Positions 17,651 through 24,597 are shown, counted from the stretch's first letter. The stretch: 35,961 nt of DNA from Oscillospiraceae bacterium (GCA_017405865.1 JAFQZN010000019.1:1-35961); one strand, 5' to 3'. Numbers and translations: made by a program. The notes: generated by a model not told the origin, from the letters alone.

Positions 17651-19159
17651 TTATCGCTCGTTGCAAAACTCAAACTCTTCATTTGCCAACTGCAACAGAT
17701 CCCCATTGACGATCTGCACTTCATCCTCGGGAATCAGCATTCGCCCGTTGCAATACGTTTTATTGGTGGAATTGCGGTCGCAGATATAGTATCTTCCATT
17801 CCTGCAAATAATGTCCGCATGGCTGCGGCTGATTGCATGATTGTTGGACACAAAATAATCCACATAGCTGCGTTCTTTCCCGATGCGAAATACTGGTTTG
17901 TCAACCGGGATTCTCTCACCGTTTGATCTGCGGATCAAATACGGGTACTTCTGCGCTCTGTTTTCCTGCAAAAGCCCGGTTGCCTCGTCGTCCTGCCAGA
18001 TTTGTGCAGATCGGGCGTCGACATCTCTCTTTCCAAAGGAACTCTGCATAGAGATGTCCGTCTGTCCGTACATACCGCGTGTGTCCAGCCCGAGCAGCGA
18101 GGTGTCGTCTTCCTGCACGGCTTGATCGTTCTCGTGCATCAACTCGTTATAGCTGTTTTTCACTGAACTCTGCCAAGCGCATCCCTGCATTGGTCGTACA
18201 TCCTCGGATTGCCGAGGTATGAAAGCAGAATTTGCGCCGGAAATGAACTGGTTTGGCGGCATTGCGATGTCCCGCTGCATGTGGCGTCCGGAGCCTCCTT
18301 CGCTCAAAAGCGACGTTTGCGGTTCATCGTCTAAGCTCGCCCTCCCCCGGTTTTCGCTGCGATAGTTTCCAGTCAGGGAAAGCAGAGAGGTTTCGTCTTC
18401 CCGTGATACGGCCGAATTCTCCTGCGCAAGCAGTGACGTTTCATCGTCCCGTGCCCAGCCGTGCGCGTTTTGCCCCCGCAGTAATGACGTGGCGTCTGGC
18501 TCGCTGCCGCGAGGGCTGAGTGCTTTCTTTTCATAGTGTTTATAATAATCAGCGCGCTTGTTCGTAATGAATCCGCTATTGGTGACATAACCTCTCTGAA
18601 GCATTTGAGCAACAGCAGCGTCCTCATGTTTGATATACCCGAGAATCCGATCCGGATCATAAGCTTTTAGGTGATAGAGGAATGCCGAAAAACGCGAAAC
18701 ATATTGCATGTCGCCACCAGTCATAATGTTCCAACTGTTTGCAATCTGCTCCATCAACTCGAACACCGTACTGTTTGATTGTTCTTTTGTCAGTGGGAGG
18801 AAGATGAACTGTAATTCCCTCGTGCTGGGATTGATGAAAACATACTGGAGTTCGAGCACAAGTTGCTTTTCCGTTGCGTAGTTTTCTGCAATTCTCCGTT
18901 CAGTCAGTATGATCTGTGCGATGATATAAAAAAAATCATACGATGAACGCGGTTGCCTCATAAATTCCAGCAGAGATACCGCTCTTGGTCCTATATACTG
19001 GATGAGATTTTTCCGAAGAACCGTCGCTTTCAGCAATCCGCGAGGGGTTTTGCCGGTCACAAGGGATAAGATTCGCTCTGCAAGGAACTCGCCCCTCCCC
19101 AACTTTACCCGGATCTCAATTCGTGGATCTTTTGAATTCTTAATCTTAAACTTCGGCAT
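17651..19159 (-). CDS. DUF6382-like/FHA protein with repeated TSLL motifs
   Basis: This first gene of the T7SS operon encodes 502 residues. The N-terminal ~170 residues resemble the DUF6382 domain that precedes FHA domains in Clostridia (family assigned from memory, moderate certainty). The middle (about 205-400) is disordered and holds six acidic-Thr-Ser/Gly-Leu-Leu motifs at Thr224, 241, 257, 282, 353 and 394. The C-terminal FHA domain (about 408-500) has FRIGKE, NNHAISRSH and NSTNKTYCNG, the residues that bind phospho-threonine. AAAGGAT lies 7 bases before the ATG. It probably acts as the scaffold read by its own FHA domain and the EssC FHA domain when phosphorylated. It lies about 70 bp from the recombination site upstream, so its transcription is the likely target of the switch. 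Confidence 0.88.
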   Translation of the reverse strand: MPKFKIKNSKDPRIEIRVKLGRGEFLAERILSLVTGKTPRGLLKATVLRKNLIQYIGPRAVSLLEFMRQPRSSYDFFYIIAQIILTERRIAENYATEKQLVLELQYVFINPSTRELQFIFLPLTKEQSNSTVFELMEQIANSWNIMTGGDMQYVSRFSAFLYHLKAYDPDRILGYIKHEDAAVAQMLQRGYVTNSGFITNKRADYYKHYEKKALSPRGSEPDATSLLRGQNAHGWARDDETSLLAQENSAVSREDETSLLSLTGNYRSENRGRASLDDEPQTSLLSEGGSGRHMQRDIAMPPNQFISGANSAFIPRQSEDVRPMQGCAWQSSVKNSYNELMHENDQAVQEDDTSLLGLDTRGMYGQTDISMQSSFGKRDVDARSAQIWQDDEATGLLQENRAQKYPYLIRRSNGERIPVDKPVFRIGKERSYVDYFVSNNHAISRSHADIICRNGRYYICDRNSTNKTYCNGRMLIPEDEVQIVNGDLLQLANEEFEFCNER

Positions 19160-19192
19160 AGTGTTATCCTTTTACTAAGCACTCCTCACCGG

Positions 19193-19220
19193 AATGTATG
19201 TAATCCATTGACACGCTCAA
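19193..19220 (-). promoter_or_regulatory. Weak candidate promoter for the T7SS operon
   Basis: On the minus strand TTGAGC (19220..19215) and TACATT (19198..19193) are 16 bases apart, each matching four of six consensus positions. The leader would be short but includes the ribosome site of the FHA gene. It lies outside the invertible segment, so it would give a basal level independent of the switch. Low confidence. Confidence 0.25.
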
Positions 19221-19229
19221 GTGTTCTAT

Positions 19230-19256
19230 TTTCGCAGAACTCTTAATTCTGCGAAA
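19230..19256 (+). repeat. Recombination site A (27 bp, beside the T7SS operon)
   Basis: Arms TTTCGCAGAA and TTCTGCGAAA are perfect inverted repeats around the asymmetric centre CTCTTAA. The layout (10-bp arms, 7-bp spacer) is that of a tyrosine-recombinase core site. The same 27 bp occur in reverse orientation at 20600-20626, on the other side of the recombinase gene. It lies about 70 bp upstream of the first T7SS gene. It could also act as a hairpin in the transcript reading from the recombinase gene into the operon. Confidence 0.75.
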
Positions 19257-19273
19257 TTACTATCTTGCTTTTG

Positions 19274-20389
19274 CTAATTGTTGCATTTTGCTTGTTCTTG
19301 ACAAGAAAGTTGACCAAAAACACGCTCCATTCGTTCCATCGCTTCGAGCTTAATTCTATCAGACGAGTGTACGTAGATATCCATAGTGATTTGAATGCTG
19401 GTATGCCCAAGCAGTTCGCTTAACGATTTTACATCGCAGCCACATTCGATCCAACGTGTTGCAAAGGTATGCCGCAGCGCATGAAATTTGATCTGCTGCA
19501 GACCTTGCTTACGCAACAAAGCTCTGAAATGACACTGCAATGTCCGCGGGTTAAAAAACGAGTCGTTTTTGGGAGAAGGAAATACAAAGGCAGATGAAGC
19601 CCGCATTCTTTCACGCTGCAATAACAAAAGTAATGCATCTGTAATCGGAATCGTTCGCAAAGAAGCTTTGCTTTTTGGCGTACCAATTCCAAATTTTCCT
19701 TGCCGTTCGCGAACAGCAGTCGTACGGACATAAATCTGACGTTCAACGAAGTCAACATTTCCCCACTCGAGCGTGCAGATTTCCCCGAGCCGCATTCCTG
19801 TATGTAGCGCAAGATATACCGCAAGATTTGCTCCGTGAGGTTCCTGCAGCAACAGCGCTTCCAGCCTTTGCTGTTCGTGTGCCTTCAATAGGCATACAGG
19901 TGACCGAATAGCCTTTGGTTTTTTGACTGGAATCATTGCAGCCATACCCATGCCGTTACGATAGGCATAGGCTAATACAGCCTGCAATACTACGCCAATG
20001 ATACGAAGCATGCTGCGTGAAAGTCCACATTGCTGCTTTTCTTTCAGATAAAAATCGACGGTTATCGGCGTGATCGCAGAGCATCTTGTGCCTGAGAAAT
20101 ATGGCAATATGTGCTTCTCCAGTATTTGTCGGTATTTTTGAATCGTTTGTATCTTGACTTCCGTCGCTTTCTCATCCAGCCATTGAGCGGCGACATCAGA
20201 AAAAAGGATGTCTTTTCTGCGTGAATTTGTCTGACGCAAAGCATCTCTCCGTTTTTCCTTTACCTCAGCATAACTGGCTGCATACACAGAACGGTATTGG
20301 CTCTTTCCTGTATTGTCTTTACCAGTACAAAACCGTGCTTCCCAGCGGCCATCCTTTCGATGATAGATGCTTTCTCCTCTTCGTCCCAT
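19274..20389 (-). CDS. Tyrosine recombinase (Tn916-type integrase family)
   Basis: The 371-residue protein has an N-terminal arm-binding domain of the Tn916 Int type (MGRRGESIYHRKDGRWEARF), a core-binding domain (about 60-155), and a complete catalytic domain: Arg200 (HTGMRLGE), Lys near 239-241, His303-xx-Arg306 (HALRHTFAT), His329 (LLGH) and nucleophile Tyr339 (MDIYVH). The ATG at 20389 has GGAGG 8 bases upstream; a GTG at 20425 would add 12 residues but lacks a site. No excisionase or other mobility genes accompany it. Identical inverted 27-bp sites flank it, so it is more likely an inversion enzyme than a phage integrase. As it stands it is transcribed toward the T7SS operon with no clear terminator between, so read-through is possible. 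Confidence 0.9.
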   Translation of the reverse strand: MGRRGESIYHRKDGRWEARFCTGKDNTGKSQYRSVYAASYAEVKEKRRDALRQTNSRRKDILFSDVAAQWLDEKATEVKIQTIQKYRQILEKHILPYFSGTRCSAITPITVDFYLKEKQQCGLSRSMLRIIGVVLQAVLAYAYRNGMGMAAMIPVKKPKAIRSPVCLLKAHEQQRLEALLLQEPHGANLAVYLALHTGMRLGEICTLEWGNVDFVERQIYVRTTAVRERQGKFGIGTPKSKASLRTIPITDALLLLLQRERMRASSAFVFPSPKNDSFFNPRTLQCHFRALLRKQGLQQIKFHALRHTFATRWIECGCDVKSLSELLGHTSIQITMDIYVHSSDRIKLEAMERMERVFGQLSCQEQAKCNN

Positions 20390-20525
20390 ATTACAATCCT
20401 CCATTTTGACAAAGTATTTGACCACATATTTTGATGATATTGACAGAATTGACCGTTTGTAATATTGCTTCGTCTCAAAAAAAAGTGGAAATTTGCTGCA
20501 TTTTGTAAATAATTGATAGTTATAA
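20390..20525 (+). repeat. TTGAC direct repeats upstream of the recombinase
   Basis: This AT-rich stretch holds TTGAC at 20406, 20418, 20440 and 20449, and TTGAT at 20431, all on the plus strand. A further TTGAC at 20526 is the -35 box of the outward promoter. The spacing of 9-13 bp resembles the arm-type direct repeats bound by the N-terminal domain of Tn916-like integrases. They could equally serve as operators for autoregulation. Otherwise I see no gene here. Confidence 0.4.
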
Positions 20526-20554
20526 TTGACTTTTTCAGTTAGGTTGCATATAAT
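20526..20554 (+). promoter_or_regulatory. Near-consensus promoter inside the invertible segment
   Basis: TTGACT (20526-20531) and TATAAT (20549-20554) are separated by exactly 17 bases, giving a predicted start near 20561. In the present orientation it fires rightward through site B toward the back of a transposase remnant and a terminator. If the segment inverted, it would lie near 19302-19330 facing the FHA gene, with a leader of about 135 bases. Confidence 0.7.
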
Positions 20555-20599
20555 AAAGTTGTACTTTGTGTATTAGCGCGTTTTTTGCTTAGTTTTTTC

Positions 20600-20626
20600 T
20601 TTCGCAGAATTAAGAGTTCTGCGAAA
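20600..20626 (-). repeat. Recombination site B (27 bp, inverted copy of site A)
   Basis: These 27 bp are the exact reverse complement of site A, including the asymmetric centre (TTAAGAG here). Here the palindrome extends further, to about 16 bp arms (20594-20632), by matching T-rich and A-rich flanks. The inverted relation between sites A and B predicts inversion of the intervening ~1.37 kb rather than its excision. Confidence 0.75.
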
Positions 20627-20764
20627 GAAAAACGCAACATTATCCTTGTAATAATACACTTCCCGACCTTTTATATTGCATATTTTATAGTATTACTCTT
20701 GCTCATCGGTCGTGCAAGTAGTTTATTGCCCCGCTGAGCCAAGTCTCTTCAAAACATCTACCAC

Positions 20765-21619
20765 TTAATCGATGCGCCCTGCTGCTATTGAATAGCGGCA
20801 GGGCACCTTTTTTGAATAAATCTTGTAATTTAAGTGGTAATTCGTGGCAATTGTAAAGCAAGACAGAATCTTCCGATTCAGAAGACTCTCTCTTGTTTTT
20901 GTGTTCGGGTCGGGAGTAACGAACCGCCATTTGGCTGCGAACTCCCGACGCCAACAGTTTTTGGTTTTGAGAAATGGTATGCTTGCTTCTTCGATGCTTT
21001 CTCCTGTTGGTCGCCCGCGATTGACACATCTTGCAATCACATGATAATCTCTGTCCGTTGCGACGCAAACACAGAGCTGCTCACGGGAAATGCCACGAAG
21101 ACTGACGCCTTCGCCGTGGCTTCTCGACTCTCTGTGCGTTACCATACGGCTTTTTTGAGATTCAGGAACATAGGTTTCGTCCGCTTCAACAAGCATATCC
21201 AGAGCTTCAGCGCCGTTCAGGGCCTGTTCCATAAAGACCAGCAGCTTGCGGCGCATGTAGAAAGCTGTAGAACGGCAGACGCCGACGACCCTCGCAGTTT
21301 CCTCCAGGGAATCCAGCCGGAGCGTGGATTCCAAGGCTACGATCCAAGCCTCCAGCGGCTGATGCGAGTGAGAAGTGATTTGGAGCGTGTCGTAGGTGAA
21401 CTTCTTCTGGCAGCACTTACACTGGAAGCGCTGCTTGCCCCTGGAGAACCCCTTCTTGATAAGGGTAAAACCGTTTGCGCCGCAATGCGGGCAGACCTCA
21501 GGCCGCACGTTCTCAAGCTCGCGGTTGAGAAAAAGATAATCCAGAACGATGCTCTGAATCCTGTCAACCTGATAGTTGGTAAGCTGGCTGATCGCTTTCT
21601 TTAACGCTGTCCGGGTCAT
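20765..21619 (-). pseudogene. IS1595-family transposase, 3' third lost
   Basis: The N-terminal part has a zinc ribbon (CPHCGAN, then CKCCQKKF), a helix-turn-helix region and the first catalytic aspartate motif (VEADETYVPES), followed by the family's RGISREQLCVCVATDRDYHV block. After about residue 208 (near plus position 20990) the expected second aspartate motif (TDG-type) and the third acidic site are absent, and the tail is not family-like. I therefore read it as a broken element. The start is ATG 21619 with AGGAGG 8 bases upstream; the TTG at 21625 is less likely. Terminal inverted repeats of the IS were not identified. Confidence 0.75.
20776..20813 (+). terminator. Rho-independent terminator facing the outward promoter
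   Basis: A GC-rich stem (GCCCTGCTGCT with AGCGGCAGGGC, one G-T pair) is followed by ACC and six T on the plus strand. It would end a transcript of about 250 bases started by the promoter at 20526. It overlaps the 3' end of the transposase remnant on the other strand. Confidence 0.7.
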
Positions 21620-21719
21620 CTCCAAGACCTCCTGTCTTTGATGGCCTCATTATAGCCGGTCTGCTGTCCAATAAACCTCCCAGGTCCTCGTTTCTGGACT
21701 AACACATTTTGCAAAAGTG

Positions 21720-21745
21720 GTGGGGTATGAGGATTCATACCCCAC
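21720..21745. other. 10-bp hairpin between the two transposase remnants
   Basis: GTGGGGTATG and CATACCCCAC form a perfect stem with a 6-base loop. There is no T-run on either side. It may be an end structure of one of the flanking insertion sequences. The remaining bases from 21620 to 21865 hold only a possible -10 box (TATAAT, minus strand, near 21650) for the IS1595 gene. Confidence 0.4.
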
Positions 21746-21865
21746 CCGATTCTTTATAATGTAACTTGTAGCGCGCGTATCATTTGAATAGTTGCCAATA
21801 AACCTGCTGACGTTCTGGCCGTTCTTATTTGCTCATTTACTTAATCCATCAAGCGATGTTCGTAG

Positions 21866-22270
21866 TTGCCTTTGCCCGAGTATCCCGTCGTCATGCAATT
21901 GTACGGCGTCGGGCCTTCTCTCGGTCTCCAGCTCATGGCCGAAATCGGCGATGTGCGCCGCTTCCACTCCAAGTCCGCTTTGGTTGCTTTTGCAGGCATT
22001 GACGCTCCCCCGTACCAGTCCGGTACCATCGACGTTCGTAGCCGCAGCATCTCCAAACGCGGTTCCGCTAAACTCCGCAGGACGCTTTTCTTGGTCATGT
22101 CCGTTATTCTTCAAAACTCGCCACTCGACGAACCGATCTACCAGTACATGGACAAGAAGCGTGCCGAAGGAAAGCCCTACAAGGTCTACATGATGGCCTC
22201 AGCCAACAAGTTCCTTCGTCGGTATTACGCCACCGTAAAGGCATATTTGGACGAACTGGACTGCATCTGA
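21866..22270 (+). pseudogene. 5'-truncated IS110-family transposase (Transposase_20 domain)
   Basis: The 134 remaining codons match the C-terminal domain of IS110/IS116 transposases: LYGVGPSLGLQLMAEIGDVRRF (helix-hairpin-helix part), ALVAFAGIDAPPYQSG, the serine-containing SISKRGSAKLRRTLF block and YMMASANKFLRRYYATVKAYL. A full protein is about 400 residues, so the N-terminal DEDD catalytic part is missing. A TAG codon stands just before the first in-frame TTG at 21866. The element is inactive as it stands; it sits back-to-back with the IS1595 remnant. Confidence 0.85.
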
Positions 22271-22532
22271 TTCGTTACAACAGCCTATGGCTGGTCGTCG
22301 CTTCAAAAACGAGGCGCTTAACGGCTTAGTTTGTTATACCATTTTTCACTTGCTCAAAATCTTATTTTCTACTTGACTTTTCTTAGCAGGTCTTGTCTGT
22401 TGTGTTTGTTTACTTCGTACTTATCTGTTTGGCATTTGCCGGTTTGCGCTTGTCGGTTATGTGTCTGCCAGTTCTACGTTTTCCCGTTCTGTGTTTGTCT
22501 GCCTGTGATACACTTTTCCATAGTCGAAATAC
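22271..22532. other. Gene-free stretch with strong T/G strand bias
   Basis: From about 22380 to 22510 the plus strand is rich in T and G with very few A, with many TGTYTG-like words. I see no open frame with family features, no promoter and no tRNA. The first part may be the 3' end of the IS110 element. Confidence 0.4.
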
Positions 22533-22580
22533 AAAAATAATCCGAACCCGTTTCGCAAAGGAAACAAGTTCGGATTATTT
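22533..22580 (-). terminator. Terminator of the tRNA-Met/tRNA-Glu transcript
   Basis: A 12-bp stem (AATAATCCGAAC with GTTCGGATTATT), with further partial pairing inside, ends in a T-run on the minus strand. It lies 5-6 bases downstream of the CCA end of tRNA-Glu. Confidence 0.85.
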
Positions 22581-22585
22581 TCGCG

Positions 22586-22660
22586 TGGTGACCCGTACGG
22601 GACTCGAACCCATGTTACCGCCGTGAAAGGGCGGTGTCTTAACCACTTGACCAACGGGCC
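22586..22660 (-). tRNA. tRNA-Glu (anticodon TTC)
   Basis: The minus strand folds into a standard cloverleaf: acceptor GGCCCGT with ACGGGTC, anticodon stem CCGCC/GGCGG around loop CTTTCAC (anticodon TTC), GTTCGAGTC in the T arm, and an encoded CCA end. It follows tRNA-Met with no spacer and shares its promoter and terminator. Confidence 0.95.
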
Positions 22661-22736
22661 TGGTAGCGGCAATCTGACTCGAACAGATGACACTCCGGGT
22701 ATGAACCGAATGCTCTACCAACTGAGCTATGCCGCC
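22661..22736 (-). tRNA. tRNA-Met (anticodon CAT), elongator type
   Basis: Acceptor GGCGGCA with TGCCGCT (a G-T pair at 1-72), D arm TAGCTCAGTTGGTAGAGCA, anticodon loop TTCATAC (CAT), T arm with GTTCGAGTC, and an encoded CCA. The paired first position and the acceptor sequence match Firmicutes elongator tRNA-Met rather than the initiator. It is the first gene of a two-tRNA transcript. Confidence 0.93.
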
Positions 22737-22763
22737 ATTTCTGCCGCCGAAACAGCAAGATGA

Positions 22764-22792
22764 ATTATATAGGAAGAAGTTCCGTTTGTCAA
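22764..22792 (-). promoter_or_regulatory. Consensus promoter for the tRNA pair
   Basis: On the minus strand TTGACA (22792..22787) and TATAAT (22769..22764) are 17 bases apart, a perfect sigma-A promoter. The predicted start is about 20 bases ahead of tRNA-Met, as expected for a stable-RNA transcript. Confidence 0.9.
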
Positions 22793-22884
22793 GCGTTTTT
22801 CTTGAAATGTGCGAAAATTTCCAGTTTTGTCTGAAAATGCCGCCCGCAGGGCATACTCTCTTTGATTTTACAGGAGGGATCGCA

Positions 22885-23310
22885 ATGAAAAGCAAAGCCT
22901 ATATGGTCTGGAAAGAGACGGTAATTTTCTATCTGGGCGGGATGTTCTACTGCCTGACGGAGCTGTTATGGCGCGGGTGGACGCACGGGAGCATGTTCCT
23001 GCTCGGCGGACTGTGCTTCTATGTGGTCGGCAGTCTGGACCGGTACTTTCACATGAGCATTCTGGCGCAGATCACGCTGGGCGCGCTGATCGTCACGTTC
23101 TTTGAGTTCTGGACGGGAATGCTCGTCAACCGCGTGATGCAACTGAACGTGTGGGACTACTCGCATTTGAAGTTCAATCTTTTGGGGCAGATCAGCCTGC
23201 CGTTCACGCTGCTGTGGATGCCGCTGTGCCTGATCGCGATTTTCTGCGAAAACTATCTGCGGCACACGCTCTTTGACGAGCGCATGCCGCAGGTCCGGTG
23301 GGTGATTTAG
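22885..23310 (+). CDS. CmpB-like putative ABC-transporter type IV membrane protein
   Basis: The 141-residue protein has about four membrane helices and the family pattern of putative type IV ABC-transporter proteins (CmpB, PF06541): GGMFYCLTELLWRGWTHGSMFLLGG, VVGSLDRYF, TFFEFWTGMLVNRVM, NVWDYSHLKFNLLGQISLPFTLLW. The transport role of this family is not well established and no ATPase lies nearby. GGAGGG lies 7 bases before the ATG at 22885; upstream in-frame starts would begin inside the tRNA promoter region. No terminator is evident after it. Confidence 0.85.
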   Translation: MKSKAYMVWKETVIFYLGGMFYCLTELLWRGWTHGSMFLLGGLCFYVVGSLDRYFHMSILAQITLGALIVTFFEFWTGMLVNRVMQLNVWDYSHLKFNLLGQISLPFTLLWMPLCLIAIFCENYLRHTLFDERMPQVRWVI

Positions 23311-23644
23311 CTTATATGCCACAGGGAAAGAGTCCAGTCGGAGGGGCGCCTTCACGTGTGCAGAATGAAAGCCTTCCCCTTCCGAGGGGAAGGTGGCGCG
23401 AAGCGCCGGATGAGGTGGTCGCAGGAACTGCGCGCATGTAACGATGAAGCTCCGATTATGGGCGTCTCCCGTCTTTCGCGGCGGCATGTGGGCATGCCGC
23501 CCTACGCGAGTTCGTTCATCGGGAAAGCGTCCCGCATCGAGACGGACAGATTGCCACGCCGCTTTGCGGCTCGCAATGACATGGAGGATGGTGCGGTGCG
23601 GAATTTCGGCGAAGTGTCCCGTGTTGGGACGCCCGGTGGGTGGT
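23311..23644. other. Gene-free interval with repeats
   Basis: About 330 bases separate the CmpB-like gene from the convergent membrane-protein gene. It contains repeat R1 and, at 23546-23580, a second palindromic repeat (AGATTGCCACG ... CTCGCAATGAC around a GC hairpin) of a kind I remember as common between genes of related bacteria. I see no promoter, terminator or credible gene. Confidence 0.6.
23371..23417 (+). repeat. Intergenic repeat R1 (GGGGAAGG-type)
   Basis: CTTCCCCTTCCGAGGGGAAG is followed by GTGGC, a small GC palindrome (GCGCGAAGCGC) and GGATGAGG. Related copies lie at 31634 (R2), 31729 (R3, reversed) and 35435 (R4, partial). The family looks like a REP- or MITE-type element spread through the GC-rich part of the genome; none was seen in the T7SS region. 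Confidence 0.7.
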
Positions 23645-24520
23645 TTAGATTTCCGGCTTGGCTTCCTCCGGTTCTTCGGCAGGCAGCTCGTTTTCCGGCG
23701 CTGTTTCCGGCGCTGTTTCCTCCGGCTGCGGGAGCGGACCGTCGGTGAACAGGAGACAGGCGCTGCAGGTCGCCATGGCGAGCAGGAGGGCGCCGTTGAT
23801 GAGGACGTTGCTCAAAGCGCCGGAGTGCAGGGTGTCTGCGACGGTAAAGGCGCAGAAGGCGGTTGCGCCAAGCGTCCAGAACAGGCACATGCGCAGATGG
23901 CCGCGGTCAAAGCTGAAGCCCGCGAGCTGGAAGCAGCCGAGCATGCAGCAGATGGCGGCGAGGAGCTGGAAGGCGTAGTCGTGGATGGACGGGTCGGTAT
24001 TCCAGACCTGGAAGCAGACGATCAGCCGGATGATCAGGTAGAGGCTCGCGATCATAAACAGCAGCGGCGTGGGCTTTTTGCCCGCCATGCGCACGACGGC
24101 GAAGATCGCAAAGCAGACCGCGCTGACGACGCCGAGCGGCGGCAGGAGCATGGAAAGCGCTCTGGACACCTCGGGCGACTGCGTGACGACTGCCGCAGAG
24201 GCGGCAGAGCCGCTGCGCCAAAGCAGGACGTTGCCGGCGATCAGACCGATCGCGCTCACCAGCAGAAGAAGATTGGGAACGGCGGCAGTGGGGAAGACCT
24301 GCTGCCAGCTGATCTTTTTGGGCTGCGGATAGAGAAACGCGACCAGACCGACGAACAGGACGCCTGCCAGCGCGGCAAGCAGAAGATGCAGCGAGCTGCC
24401 CTCCGCCAGAGAGCCGTCCGGCATCAGCTCCGCTGCGAGCTGCTGCCTGCGGATCAGAAAACCGGCGACTGCGACGCAGAAGGTCAGGGCGAGCAGCAGC
24501 CAGCGGGATAACTTTCTCAT
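23645..24520 (-). CDS. Multi-pass membrane protein of unknown function
   Basis: The 291-residue protein has about eight hydrophobic helices, beginning with LLLALTFCVAVAGFLI, and ends in an acidic proline-rich tail (PEETAPETAPENELPAEEPEEAK) that is probably cytoplasmic and disordered. I do not recognise a family. GGAGG lies 8 bases before the ATG, and a promoter with an extended -10 box stands just upstream. It is transcribed alone, divergently from the rimP operon and convergent with the CmpB-like gene. Confidence 0.8.
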   Translation of the reverse strand: MRKLSRWLLLALTFCVAVAGFLIRRQQLAAELMPDGSLAEGSSLHLLLAALAGVLFVGLVAFLYPQPKKISWQQVFPTAAVPNLLLLVSAIGLIAGNVLLWRSGSAASAAVVTQSPEVSRALSMLLPPLGVVSAVCFAIFAVVRMAGKKPTPLLFMIASLYLIIRLIVCFQVWNTDPSIHDYAFQLLAAICCMLGCFQLAGFSFDRGHLRMCLFWTLGATAFCAFTVADTLHSGALSNVLINGALLLAMATCSACLLFTDGPLPQPEETAPETAPENELPAEEPEEAKPEI

Positions 24521-24546
24521 GACTGATTCCTCCGTTCTTTCCGCTC

Positions 24547-24552
24547 ATTATA
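24547..24552 (-). promoter_or_regulatory. Extended -10 promoter of the membrane-protein gene
   Basis: TATAAT on the minus strand is preceded by TGC, forming an extended -10 box; no good -35 box is seen. The start of transcription would lie about 20 bases before the ATG at 24520. Confidence 0.6.
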
Positions 24553-24597
24553 GCACATGAGCTGGCAAATTTACATACTGCAGGGAAAATTTTTTTG

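Noticed and set aside
19230-20626. The two 27-bp sites as attL and attR of an integrated element
   Set aside because: attL and attR would be in direct orientation. The asymmetric centres show these copies are inverted, which predicts inversion instead. A one-gene mobile element with inverted ends remains a weaker alternative.
22331-22626. Small plus-strand frames between the IS110 remnant and tRNA-Glu
   Set aside because: They are T-rich, cysteine-rich translations of a biased stretch, and one runs into the tRNA gene; no ribosome site.
23242-23251. A third copy of the recombination-site arm (TTCTGCGAAA)
   Set aside because: Only one 10-bp arm matches, with no partner arm or centre, and it lies inside the CmpB-like coding sequence; chance match.
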